From CAYJBH01 sp964370605 (lineage in GTDB: Bacteria; Bacillota; Clostridia; Oscillospirales; Ruminococcaceae): 29,164 nucleotides of DNA. The number at the start of each line of letters is the position of its first letter. Position 1 is the first letter of the stretch. The position numbers were made by a program, and so were the translations under genes. The stretch is from NCBI GenBank assembly GCA_964370605.1, contig CAYJJX010000021.1, positions 1 through 29,164 of the forward strand, written 5' to 3'. Of this stretch, positions 1 through 7,918 are shown piece after piece. The notes beneath the pieces were generated by a model. The model was not told where the DNA came from and did not search any database. It saw nothing but the letters and a program-made list of their open reading frames with translations.

Positions 1-39
1 CATTATGAGTGGTCGTGCAAAAAAAAGATTAAAAAACAC

Positions 40-68
40 TTGATTTTTAATCAAAAAAATAGTAAAAT
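40..68 (+). promoter_or_regulatory. tuf promoter (sigma-A type)
   Basis: TTGATT at 40-45 and TAAAAT at 63-68 are separated by exactly 17 bases and lie about 55 bases upstream of the tuf start. A strong Shine-Dalgarno AAAGGAAGGA (104-113) follows, 8 bases before the ATG. This means tuf has its own promoter here. The first 39 bases of the window contain no recognisable gene. Confidence 0.7.
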
Positions 69-121
69 ATCTTTAAATTGATAAGCTGTTTTAATTTTAA
101 GAAAAAGGAAGGATATTAAAA

Positions 122-1321
122 ATGGGAAAAGCTAAATTTGAGCGCAATAAGCCTCATATCAACATCGGCACCATCGGTCACGTTGACCACGGTAAAACTT
201 CACTTACCGCTGCCATCACAAAAGTTCTTGCTTTCCAAGGCAAGGCAAAATACGAAGCATACGACATGATCGACAAGGCTCCGGAAGAGCGTGAGCGCGG
301 TATTACTATCAACACCGCACACGTTGAGTACGAGACCGACGTTCGTCACTACGCACACGTTGACTGCCCGGGACATGCTGACTATGTTAAGAACATGATC
401 ACCGGTGCTGCACAGATGGACGGAGCTATCCTAGTTGTTTCTGCTGCTGACGGCCCAATGCCTCAGACTCGTGAGCACATTCTACTCTCTCGCCAGGTTG
501 GTGTTCCGCACATCGTTGTTTTCATGAACAAAGTTGACCAGGTTGATGACGAGCTTCTGCTTGAGCTGGTTGAGGACGAAATCCGTGAGCTCCTCTCCGA
601 CTACGATTTCCCGGGTGCTGAGACCCCGATCATCAAAGGTTCTGCTCTGGTTGCACTGGAGTGTGATTCCCAAGATGCCACAGCTGCTGAATATGCTCCC
701 ATCAAAGAGCTGATGGACGCTGTTGACAGCTTCATCCCGACTCCGGAGCGTAAGTCTGATCTGCCGTTCTTGATGCCGGTTGAAGACGTTTTCACCATCA
801 CAGGTCGTGGTACCGTTGCAACAGGACGTTGCGAGCGTGGTACAATCAACGTCGGTGAAGAGGTTGAAATCGTTGGTCTTGCAGAAGAAACCCGCAAGAC
901 AACAGTTACAGGTCTTGAAATGTTCCGCAAGTTGCTTGACTTTGCACAAGCTGGCGATAACGTGGGCGCACTGCTCCGCGGTGTACAGCGTGATGACATC
1001 GAGCGTGGACAAGTTCTTTGTAAGCCCGGCAGCATCAAGCCGCACACAAAGTTCAGTGGACAGGTTTACATCCTGAAAAAGGATGAAGGCGGCCGTCATA
1101 CTCCGTTCTTCAACAACTATCGTCCGCAGTTCTACTTCAGAACAACAGACGTTACCGGCGTGGTTGCTCTTCCGGCTGGCACAGAGATGTGTATGCCTGG
1201 CGACAACGTAACAATCGAAGTTGAGCTCATCACTCCGATCGCTATCGAAGAAGGTCTGCGTTTTGCTATCCGTGAGGGTGGACGTACAGTAGGTTCCGGT
1301 GTTGTTAGCAACGTTAACTAA
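122..1321 (+). CDS. tuf: Elongation factor Tu
   Basis: Translation elongation factor EF-Tu, the GTPase that delivers aminoacyl-tRNA to the ribosomal A site in the cytoplasm. At 399 residues it has the usual family length. The GTPase signatures are all visible: GHVDHGKT (residues 19-26), the DCPGHADY switch II motif near residue 81, NKVD near residue 136, and the SAL motif near residue 174. Domains 2 and 3 follow, with the conserved RGTVATGR and FRTTDVTG stretches. The ATG sits 8 bases after a strong AAAGGAAGGA. The gene is flanked by its own promoter and a strong terminator-like hairpin, so it is probably monocistronic and not the tail of an rpsL-rpsG-fusA-tuf operon, although the upstream genes lie outside the window. 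The gene has the strong codon bias typical of highly expressed genes. Confidence 0.99.
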   Translation: MGKAKFERNKPHINIGTIGHVDHGKTSLTAAITKVLAFQGKAKYEAYDMIDKAPEERERGITINTAHVEYETDVRHYAHVDCPGHADYVKNMITGAAQMDGAILVVSAADGPMPQTREHILLSRQVGVPHIVVFMNKVDQVDDELLLELVEDEIRELLSDYDFPGAETPIIKGSALVALECDSQDATAAEYAPIKELMDAVDSFIPTPERKSDLPFLMPVEDVFTITGRGTVATGRCERGTINVGEEVEIVGLAEETRKTTVTGLEMFRKLLDFAQAGDNVGALLRGVQRDDIERGQVLCKPGSIKPHTKFSGQVYILKKDEGGRHTPFFNNYRPQFYFRTTDVTGVVALPAGTEMCMPGDNVTIEVELITPIAIEEGLRFAIREGGRTVGSGVVSNVN

Positions 1322-1334
1322 CTAATAAAAAATC

Positions 1335-1369
1335 AAATTGTCCCGCACGGAAACGTTGCGGGACAATTT
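1335..1369 (+). terminator. tuf terminator hairpin
   Basis: A perfect 13-bp stem (1335-1347 with 1357-1369) has a core of GTCCCGC pairing with GCGGGAC and ends in TTT, starting 14 bases after the tuf stop. The U-tract is short, so termination strength is inferred. Confidence 0.75.
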
Positions 1370-1474
1370 AACACTATAAGGATAAATGTACAAATACGGA
1401 ATGTGTTATCTGTATAATTAGAATGTTTAATTTAATGCAATAAAAGTTGAACGGAAAGGAACGGTGAATTTGTT

Positions 1475-2944
1475 ATGTATAGAGATAAGGTGATGAGAGA
1501 AGCATTAACATTTGACGATGTTTTGCTGGTGCCGAATTATTCGGAGGTGATTGGCAAGGATGTGGATACTTCGGTGCAACTGACCGAGACAATTCGTCTG
1601 AATGTGCCGCTCATGAGTGCCTCGATGGATACTGTAACAGAGAGCCGCCTTGCCATTGCAATGGCAAGAGAGGGCGGTATCGGTATCATACATAAGAACA
1701 TGACCATTGAACAGGAAGCGCTTGAAGTAGACAAGGTCAAGCGCAGTGAGCATGGAATCATAACAAATCCGTTCTATCTTTCGCCGGAAGATACGGTTGG
1801 CGATGCCGAGATATTAATGCAGCGCTACCGCATATCAGGCGTTCCGATTGTGGATGAAGGTCGTCATCTTGTCGGCATCTTGACAAACCGTGATATGCGT
1901 TTTGAGACGGATATGTCACGTTTGATACATGAGGTCATGACCAAAGAGAACCTGGTAACGGCGCGCCCCGGAATTTCGATGGATGAGGCAGAAAAAATAC
2001 TGAAAAGTCGCAAGATTGAAAAGCTTCCTATCATTGATGAGGGTGGTGTGCTCAAAGGTCTTATTACTATTAAAGACATTGAGAAGAGCATACAGTACCC
2101 CAATTCGGCGAAAGATTCCAGTGGACGTCTTCTTTGCGGTGCCGCAATCGGAATCACAGGCGATCTGCTGGAAAGGGCAAGAGCGCTTGTCGATGCAGGA
2201 GTCGATCTTTTGTCGATAGATACCGCACACGCACATTCTCGAAACGTCGTGAGCACCGTAAAACTATTAAAGGAGAATTTCCCCGATATTCCGGTTATGG
2301 CAGGCAACATTGCAACCGCAGAGGGTGCTAAAGCGCTGATTGATGCCGGTGCCAATATAATAAAAGTCGGTATCGGTCCCGGTTCTATCTGTACTACCCG
2401 TGTGGTCGCTGGCGTCGGTGTTCCGCAAATAACCGCAATTATGGATGTCGCAGACGCGGCAGACGGCACAGGTGTTTCCGTGGTGGCAGACGGTGGCGTA
2501 AAGTTCTCCGGCGACATAACAAAAGCGATCGCCGCAGGAGCTGATTGCATCATGATAGGCTCACTCTTTGCAGGAAGTGAAGAAAGTCCCGGCGAGCGAG
2601 TAATCTATAAGGGCAGAAACTTTAAGACATATCGTGGCATGGGCAGTTCGGCGGCGATGAAGAGCGGAAGCAGCGATCGCTACTTCCAAGCCGATACGAA
2701 AAAATTTGTTGCCGAGGGTGTCGAGGGACGAGTACCTTATCGTGGAGTTCTCTCCGATATAGTATATAGTCTGGTCGGCGGTCTTCGTAGCGGTATGGGT
2801 TACTGTGGCACCACAACCGTCGAAGCGCTCAAACGAAACGGAAGATTGGTCAAGATTACCGGCGCAGGACTTGTGGAGAGTCATCCTCACGATATCTCTA
2901 TCACTAAAGAAGAGAGCAACTACACCGTGAGTGACATTGAATAG
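1475..2944 (+). CDS. guaB: Inosine-5'-monophosphate dehydrogenase
   Basis: Converts IMP to XMP with NAD+, the committed step of guanine nucleotide synthesis. The 489-residue length is normal for bacterial IMPDH. The TIM-barrel domain is split by a pair of CBS domains at roughly residues 95-205. The catalytic loop is clear in GPGSICTTR with the nucleophile Cys306, and the flap region contains GRVPYRG. The start ATG follows AAAGGAACGGTGA with 14 bases between AAAGGA and ATG. This long spacing recurs in the window (see findings). A TATAAT at 1413-1418 may be its -10, but no good -35 is seen. guaA, the next enzyme in the pathway, follows after 149 bases. IMPDH is commonly regulated by purine nucleotides through the CBS pair; no sequence feature here proves that. 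Confidence 0.98.
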   Translation: MYRDKVMREALTFDDVLLVPNYSEVIGKDVDTSVQLTETIRLNVPLMSASMDTVTESRLAIAMAREGGIGIIHKNMTIEQEALEVDKVKRSEHGIITNPFYLSPEDTVGDAEILMQRYRISGVPIVDEGRHLVGILTNRDMRFETDMSRLIHEVMTKENLVTARPGISMDEAEKILKSRKIEKLPIIDEGGVLKGLITIKDIEKSIQYPNSAKDSSGRLLCGAAIGITGDLLERARALVDAGVDLLSIDTAHAHSRNVVSTVKLLKENFPDIPVMAGNIATAEGAKALIDAGANIIKVGIGPGSICTTRVVAGVGVPQITAIMDVADAADGTGVSVVADGGVKFSGDITKAIAAGADCIMIGSLFAGSEESPGERVIYKGRNFKTYRGMGSSAAMKSGSSDRYFQADTKKFVAEGVEGRVPYRGVLSDIVYSLVGGLRSGMGYCGTTTVEALKRNGRLVKITGAGLVESHPHDISITKEESNYTVSDIE

Positions 2945-2953
2945 CACCGAGGG

Positions 2954-3019
2954 AAAAGGACGAAGTTTGAAAATGAATTTTCAACTCAACTTTAGTTGGA
3001 ATGAGTCTTTGTTCCTTTT
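2954..3019 (+). promoter_or_regulatory. Candidate structured leader or attenuator between guaB and guaA
   Basis: The bases can fold into a three-way junction. An outer stem pairs AAAGGA/CGAAG (2954-2965) with CTTTG/TCCTTTT (3007-3011 and 3013-3019, one bulged base). Inside are TTGAAAAT/ATTTTCAA (2967-2974 with 2977-2984) and CAAC/GTTG (2987-2990 with 2995-2998). It lies 10 bases after the guaB stop and 74 bases before guaA. It ends in TTTT, so it may instead be a weak guaB terminator. It lacks the conserved core of the purine riboswitch. Confidence 0.4.
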
Positions 3020-3093
3020 AAGAGGAATACGCTGAAATTTCATCACTATGCAGCGAAACCGGAAAAACATCGAGAAGAGGAAATGGTCATAAA

Positions 3094-4632
3094 ATGAAAC
3101 ATGAAACAATAATAGTTTTGGATTTCGGGGGTCAATACAATCAACTGATTGCTCGACGAGTGCGTGAAGAGAATGTTTACTGTGAGATTATGCCGTGGAG
3201 TAAGTCGCTGGACGAGATAAAGGCGAAAAATCCCAAAGGAATAATATTTACAGGCGGTCCAAACAGCGTTTATGATGAGAAATCGCCGAAATGCGACCCC
3301 GCCATATTCGAGCTTGGAATACCGATTTTGGGCATTTGTTATGGCTGTCAACTTATGGCAATCACGCTTGGTGGAAACGTTGGAAGTGCCGGGGACAAGA
3401 GCGAATACGGCAAGACGAAAGTGAGATTTGAGGGAGCGAGCAAACTTCTTAAAAATGTCGATAGCACCGAAATATGCTGGATGAGCCATACCGATTTTGT
3501 CACCGATTTGCCGGACGGATTCAAAAAAGTAGGTAGCACAGCAACCTGTCCGAGTGCACTGATCGAGGATGAATTGCGTGGATTCTATGGCGTTCAGTTT
3601 CACCCGGAGGTGAACCATACTCCAAAAGGCAGCACCATGATCCGCAACTTTGTTTATGAGGTTTGTGGGTGTGCAGGTGACTGGACGATGAAAGGCTATA
3701 TAGAGGATCAGATTGCTGAAATACGACAGAAGGTCGGCGATAAGAAAGCACTCTGCGCACTTTCGGGAGGAGTAGATTCCAGCGTTGTCGCGGCGCTTGT
3801 GTCGCGAGCAATCGGAAAACAACTCACCTGTGTATTTGTAGATCACGGCTTGATGCGCAAAAATGAGGGTGATGAAGTAGAGGCGGTTTTTGACGGCTTT
3901 TTCGAGTCGAAATTTGTGCGAGCCAATGCAAAGGATCGATTCTTGACCCGATTGAAAGGAGTAAGCGATCCGGAAGACAAGCGCAAGGGGATAGGCGAGG
4001 AGTTTATCCGTGTGTTTGAGGACGAGGCAAAGAAGATTGGCAAGGTTGATTTTTTGGTACAAGGGACAATCTACCCAGACGTTATCGAGAGCGGCCATGG
4101 CGATTCAGCTGTGATAAAATCACATCACAATGTCGGAGGCTTGCCGGATGTCGTGGACTTTGAAGATCTAATTGAGCCATTGCGGTTGCTTTTCAAAGAT
4201 GAAGTCAGGAGAATGGGCATAGAGCTCGGGCTTCCGGAACACCTTGTTTGGCGTCAACCGTTCCCGGGACCGGGTCTTGGAATCCGCGTGATAGGCGAGG
4301 TTACCGAGGAAAAACTTGAAATTTTACGAGAGGCGGATGCCATTTTCCGTGAAGAGATAGCAAATTCCGGAATCGAGCGTTCCATCAACCAGTATTTCGC
4401 AGTCATAACAGACGTACGGTCGGTTGGAGTAATGGGGGATTTCAGAACATATGATTATACAATCGCCTTGCGCGGAGTGACAACCACCGATTTCATGACA
4501 GCAGATTGGGCGAGAATCCCGTATGATATCCTCGACCGTATCAGCGTACGAATCGTAAACGAGGTCAAACACGTGAACAGAATTGTTTACGATATTACGA
4601 GTAAGCCGCCTGCAACTATTGAGTGGGAGTAG
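3094..4632 (+). CDS. guaA: GMP synthase (glutamine-hydrolysing)
   Basis: Aminates XMP to GMP using glutamine and ATP. The 512-residue protein is full length. The N-terminal class I glutamine amidotransferase domain has the nucleophile Cys82 in GICYGCQLM and the His170-x-Glu172 pair in FHPEV. The central ATP pyrophosphatase domain has the P-loop SGGVDSS (224-230). The C-terminal dimerisation domain ends with KPPATIEWE, the usual ending of the family. The ATG is preceded by AAGAGGAAA about 9 bases upstream. Together with guaB it forms the IMP to GMP branch, either co-transcribed across a structured 149-base spacer or separately controlled. The 3' end of guaA is a known insertion site for integrative elements, and the downstream spacer carries suggestive repeats. 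Confidence 0.99.
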   Translation: MKHETIIVLDFGGQYNQLIARRVREENVYCEIMPWSKSLDEIKAKNPKGIIFTGGPNSVYDEKSPKCDPAIFELGIPILGICYGCQLMAITLGGNVGSAGDKSEYGKTKVRFEGASKLLKNVDSTEICWMSHTDFVTDLPDGFKKVGSTATCPSALIEDELRGFYGVQFHPEVNHTPKGSTMIRNFVYEVCGCAGDWTMKGYIEDQIAEIRQKVGDKKALCALSGGVDSSVVAALVSRAIGKQLTCVFVDHGLMRKNEGDEVEAVFDGFFESKFVRANAKDRFLTRLKGVSDPEDKRKGIGEEFIRVFEDEAKKIGKVDFLVQGTIYPDVIESGHGDSAVIKSHHNVGGLPDVVDFEDLIEPLRLLFKDEVRRMGIELGLPEHLVWRQPFPGPGLGIRVIGEVTEEKLEILREADAIFREEIANSGIERSINQYFAVITDVRSVGVMGDFRTYDYTIALRGVTTTDFMTADWARIPYDILDRISVRIVNEVKHVNRIVYDITSKPPATIEWE

Positions 4633-4689
4633 GAGTGGAAAGTCTGTAAACCCGCATAAATAAAGGGTTTGTGGCATTTCAAAAACGCG

Positions 4690-4708
4690 AAAGGTACTCA
4701 AAAGGTAC
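4690..4708 (+). repeat. Direct repeat AAAGGTAC, 11-bp spacing
   Basis: AAAGGTAC occurs at 4690-4697 and again at 4701-4708, one helical turn apart, 58 bases after guaA. Such phased short repeats are typical binding sites of tyrosine integrases or regulators; the assignment is inferred. Confidence 0.5.
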
Positions 4709-4800
4709 ACGAAAATAATATCAGTGGTTTTTCTCGTTTCATTATTATCACTAAATTCACTATTTGAATCTTGATGTTCGTATATTAAACCACACTTATA

Positions 4801-4842
4801 AAAATAATGCCACCGGCTTTTAGTCCGGTGGCATTATTTTTT
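4801..4842. terminator. Bidirectional terminator between guaA and the cyclase operon
   Basis: A perfect 16-bp stem pairs 4801-4816 with 4825-4840 around an 8-base loop. It has the GC core GCCACCGG/CCGGTGGC and T-rich flanks on both strands, so it can end transcripts arriving from guaA and from the oppositely oriented cyclase genes. Confidence 0.9.
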
Positions 4843-4844
4843 AG

Positions 4845-4865
4845 TGGCTACAAAATGGCTACAAA
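4845..4865 (+). repeat. Direct repeat TGGCTACAAA, 11-bp spacing
   Basis: TGGCTACAAA occurs at 4845-4854 and 4856-4865, just after the terminator. It has the same 11-base period as the AAAGGTAC pair on the other side of the hairpin. Confidence 0.55.
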
Positions 4866-4957
4866 TGTTTTTTATCACTGCTTTTTTGCTTGCCATACTG
4901 ATAATTGCACAATAAATTCGTCAAACATAATGGATAGGTGATTGTTTATAAGCTTTT

Positions 4958-6187
4958 TTAGGGTTGCACCGAAATAACCTTGCGGTGTTTCTTGTTACTC
5001 TTTTTTAATTCATACATACGAGAATCGGCGATAGAAATTAGCTCTGCCGCCTCAATTACTTCGTATGGGTGTTTGAATGCCACACCGTAGCTGATTGAAG
5101 TCGAATATGGTTTGCTATACAGTTTGGGGATGTTGGCAACTGCCTTATAGGTCTGAATCAGTCTTTTTGTTATTTCATCTTCAACATTGCATGTTCCTAT
5201 GACTACCATTTCATCTCCACCGTATCTACACACCGACTCGGTTATAAAGTAGTCCTGGAGGATTTCAGCAACGGTTTTGATGTAGAAGTCGCCTTCTTCA
5301 TGACCATATTCATCATTAACAATTTTAAGGCCGTCTATATCGACGAATGCAACAAAAAAGTGGTGGTTGTCATCAATCATTTTGCGAACTAGTTCATCTG
5401 CATAATCTCTTGTGTATAGATAGGTAAGTGCATCTTTGATTGCAACTTGCTCTAAACTTTTGATCTGCTTTAAATCTTCCGTATTTTTTTTACTCAGCCT
5501 TTTGTACGTTTCGGTCTGTATTCTAAGCTCTGCAAGGTTATATGCAAATATGATAAATACAGCAAAAGCACTTATTGTTATTAGGCCTAGAATAACATAG
5601 AAAAACAAGAAATTATGGCTCTCTTCAAGCCCTATTGTCAGCAAAAATGCAAATAACGTTACGAAAAGGATTAAGTATGCCGTTGTTAAAAACGCAAGGT
5701 TTTTGTTGTCAGATAGAATGGTGTCCAGTGAGTTTCGGGGTATAGACTTTCTTGCAAATCCGATTGTGAAAACTGAGGCGGTAAAACACGTTATAGAAGC
5801 TACCAGACTGAGCGTAAGGTCGCCCATTACATGCGTGATAATATCATCGTAATATATTGCTCCCAAAGCTAATACTGCCAAACGTTTTGCAAATAGGTTG
5901 ATAGTGAAAGTAACTGCGATAAACAGCATTTGAATTAATGTTGCTTTAAATACTACTTTTGTTTCTAGTACCAATATAATAAAACACAAAAATATAGCAA
6001 GTGGTTCCAGTTCAATCGGCAGGAAAAACAAGTAGATAAACCAAATCGAGAGGTTGATTACACCGCAGACCACACCGGCTATTTTCGGAAACCTGTTTGT
6101 ATTGAAAATATATGCACAGTATGAGAAAAAAGTGAAATGATAGACAATAAACGATAAAGCCAACAGGATGGATAATGATAATATCAT
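4958..6187 (-). CDS. Membrane diguanylate cyclase (GGDEM active site, no I-site)
   Basis: Predicted to make cyclic di-GMP from two GTP at the inner face of the membrane. The 409-residue protein begins with about six or seven hydrophobic segments (residues 1-215), then a short helical linker, then a GGDEF domain from about residue 248. The signature is RYGGDEM (GGDEM at 323-327), with the preceding FVDIDGLKIVND metal and nucleotide region intact. Met replaces the usual Phe, a tolerated change. The RxxD inhibitory site expected just upstream is absent (Phe and Glu at those positions), so product inhibition is probably missing. Its ATG overlaps the stop of the upstream cyclase gene by ATGA and is preceded by GGGGAGGA 8 bases away, indicating one operon with coupled translation. 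The sensory input of the membrane part is unknown. Confidence 0.9.
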   Translation of the reverse strand: MILSLSILLALSFIVYHFTFFSYCAYIFNTNRFPKIAGVVCGVINLSIWFIYLFFLPIELEPLAIFLCFIILVLETKVVFKATLIQMLFIAVTFTINLFAKRLAVLALGAIYYDDIITHVMGDLTLSLVASITCFTASVFTIGFARKSIPRNSLDTILSDNKNLAFLTTAYLILFVTLFAFLLTIGLEESHNFLFFYVILGLITISAFAVFIIFAYNLAELRIQTETYKRLSKKNTEDLKQIKSLEQVAIKDALTYLYTRDYADELVRKMIDDNHHFFVAFVDIDGLKIVNDEYGHEEGDFYIKTVAEILQDYFITESVCRYGGDEMVVIGTCNVEDEITKRLIQTYKAVANIPKLYSKPYSTSISYGVAFKHPYEVIEAAELISIADSRMYELKKSNKKHRKVISVQP

Positions 6188-7425
6188 ACAGTTGATCCTC
6201 CCCTCTTGTTGTAAAACAGCGCCTTGTTTTCCCGCATGTTTTCATCTGCCACAGACAAAATATGTCGCACTCCTTGTTTTTTTGTTTGCTCGTCAACGCA
6301 AATCCAGCCGATGGAGGCAGAAACTAAAAACTCTTCCGTTTCGTTTTCACGTGCGATATTCTGAGTGATCCTGTCTACAATACCTTCACAACTTTCGACT
6401 TGCGGTTCTGCGAGGATTACCAAAAATTCGTCTCCTCCTATACGTGCCACAATGTCATGCTCACGCACAGTGTTCAGAATTGAGTGAGTGATTTTTATGA
6501 TTAGCCTATCTCCGGCACTGTGGCCATATGTATCATTTGTGTATTTCAGAGCATTAATATCGATAAACAAAACGTAGAAATTAACGAGCTCGCTTTCTTC
6601 GCTGCACATTTTTTCGAGCGCGCTCATAATATATCCGCGATTGAAAACCCCGGTGAGGTTATCTCGCTCAATTTTCGTTATTAAGGTTTCTTTCTTTTCG
6701 GAAATTATCTTTTGCTCGCCTTTGACTTTGTCGGAATATCTTTTATACATGCTGGCATCGATCAAATTAATTGCATATAAAAAGAAGAGATAGAAAATGA
6801 GCAATGACGCAAGGGATATAGTGATTGATAGCAGGATTTGCTCAGGGTAAAAATCCTCACCGAATATTGCCTTGATGTGGGAAATCTGCAGAATAACCAC
6901 AAGCGAAACTGAGGCAAGAAGTAGAATAGAATGTCTGCTTTTTACAGTCACTCTCTGGATGGAAGTGTTGTCAATGTGCTTTTTGACGAGCTCGTGGGCG
7001 AAAGTTAAAAATACGCATACGATGATTACAATTACGTGGTCATAATAGGTTCCTCTTGCAATTTCGGCAGGTGGAATTTTATATATGTTGGAAAATATGA
7101 CGAAGATAGGAGTTGTCAGAGCCGATAGATGCAGTACAAATATTGATGCACCACAGAATACCTGTATAAAATCTGTTTTAGAAATCAACTTGAACTCAAT
7201 AATAAAAGCGATTAAGAAGAATATGATTACTACATACACCGGCACATTCAAATACTGCACTAAAGCAAACAGTGAGCTGTTTACAAGCGCTAAGGCTCCG
7301 AATATCCACTTGTTTTTCACTCCGCCTACCAATAGACTCGATGCATAGGATAAGGCCGAAAATTGGTAAATGAACATTACAATAATAGAAATTATAAACG
7401 TCACAGTTATGATGTCGTTGTTCAT
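6184..7425 (-). CDS. Membrane diguanylate cyclase (canonical GGDEF with I-site)
   Basis: Second predicted cyclic di-GMP synthase and first gene of the two-gene operon. The open frame extends to 7527, but the ATG at 7425 is chosen because AAGGAGG lies 11 bases upstream and the following residues (MNNDIITVTF) begin the first membrane segment. That gives 413 residues. About six or seven hydrophobic segments cover residues 5-222, followed by a helical linker and a GGDEF domain from about residue 250. The active site is GGDEF at 330-334, and the RxxD inhibitory site is present as REHD at 321-324, so feedback inhibition by c-di-GMP is expected. Its architecture matches its downstream partner, suggesting a duplication that has since diverged in the regulatory site. 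No phosphodiesterase (EAL or HD-GYP) is nearby. Confidence 0.93.
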   Translation of the reverse strand: MNNDIITVTFIISIIVMFIYQFSALSYASSLLVGGVKNKWIFGALALVNSSLFALVQYLNVPVYVVIIFFLIAFIIEFKLISKTDFIQVFCGASIFVLHLSALTTPIFVIFSNIYKIPPAEIARGTYYDHVIVIIVCVFLTFAHELVKKHIDNTSIQRVTVKSRHSILLLASVSLVVILQISHIKAIFGEDFYPEQILLSITISLASLLIFYLFFLYAINLIDASMYKRYSDKVKGEQKIISEKKETLITKIERDNLTGVFNRGYIMSALEKMCSEESELVNFYVLFIDINALKYTNDTYGHSAGDRLIIKITHSILNTVREHDIVARIGGDEFLVILAEPQVESCEGIVDRITQNIARENETEEFLVSASIGWICVDEQTKKQGVRHILSVADENMRENKALFYNKRGGSTV

Positions 7426-7578
7426 ATATGGTGAAACCTCCTTGAGTAGGTTGGAAAATATCCGATTCGCATAATTCGATGCAGATCGACAAGCTGCAAA
7501 TTGAGGTTGGATTGACTTTGTTGCCAAGATAAAATAGGCTACACTGAATAATAACCCTGTTCAATATACATATATATT

Positions 7579-7607
7579 ATATTAACATATATATGGCAAT
7601 AAATCAA
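7579..7607 (-). promoter_or_regulatory. Promoter of the diguanylate cyclase operon
   Basis: Reading the - strand, TTGATT (7607-7602) and TAATAT (7584-7579) are separated by 17 bases, and TGT immediately precedes the -10, giving an extended -10. The spacing to the cyclase start at 7425 leaves a leader of about 145 bases. Confidence 0.55.
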
Positions 7608-7830
7608 GATTTCTGCGCATTAAAGCTTGAACAATAATGCATAAACATCAAAACATTTGTCATTGGTTCGGTTTTTTAGCACAATGTTACAACAGCTCTT
7701 CCGGATCAATTATTTTTGCGCTAGCAGAGGTCGTATACAATGCATTCGGCCGTGTCTGTGATAAGGGAGTGAGTAGGCATTGACCGATTGCAAAAAAAAA
7801 GATTGCATAGCTAATAGTTGCAACCTTATA

Positions 7831-7859
7831 TTGAATTTTAGCGAGAGATGGTATAAAAT
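7831..7859 (+). promoter_or_regulatory. Promoter of the GT-C-like membrane protein gene
   Basis: TTGAAT (7831-7836) and TAAAAT (7854-7859) are 17 bases apart and lie about 50 bases upstream of the GTG start at 7919. Confidence 0.55.
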
Positions 7860-7918
7860 AGAAACAAATGATTTGTGACCATGTCAATTTATCGGTTGAA
7901 TTTATGTAAGGAGGAGTT

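Larger units (their letters stand above)
4633..4957. other. Intergenic region after guaA with direct repeats
   Basis: This 325-base gap between convergent guaA and the cyclase operon holds no credible gene. It contains a second GAGTGG copy (4633-4638) 12 bases after the one in the guaA end (4621-4626), a small AAACCC/GGGTTT hairpin (4648-4670), two pairs of 11-bp-spaced direct repeats, and a strong bidirectional terminator. The repeat layout resembles integrase arm sites, but no integrase gene is present. Confidence 0.5.
7426..7918. other. Divergent intergenic region, cyclase operon and membrane protein
   Basis: The 493 bases separate two divergent transcription units and contain a promoter for each. 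The remainder, including an 85-codon open frame on the - strand, has no Shine-Dalgarno and no recognisable product. The middle (7560-7605) is very AT rich. Confidence 0.6.

Noticed and set aside
482..1099. 205-codon open frame opposite tuf
   Set aside because: Strong codon bias of tuf leaves open antisense frames. No ribosome-binding site.
1864..2553. 229-codon open frame opposite guaB
   Set aside because: Low-complexity Ser/Ala/Pro translation typical of an antisense frame; IMPDH is intact on the + strand.
3046..4098. 350-codon open frame on the - strand opposite guaA
   Set aside because: It lies fully antisense to a highly conserved GMP synthase, has no family features, and has no Shine-Dalgarno. 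It is a by-product of guaA codon use.
7426..7527. N-terminal 34-codon extension of the first diguanylate cyclase
   Set aside because: The strong AAGGAGG lies inside this extension, correctly placed for the ATG at 7425.
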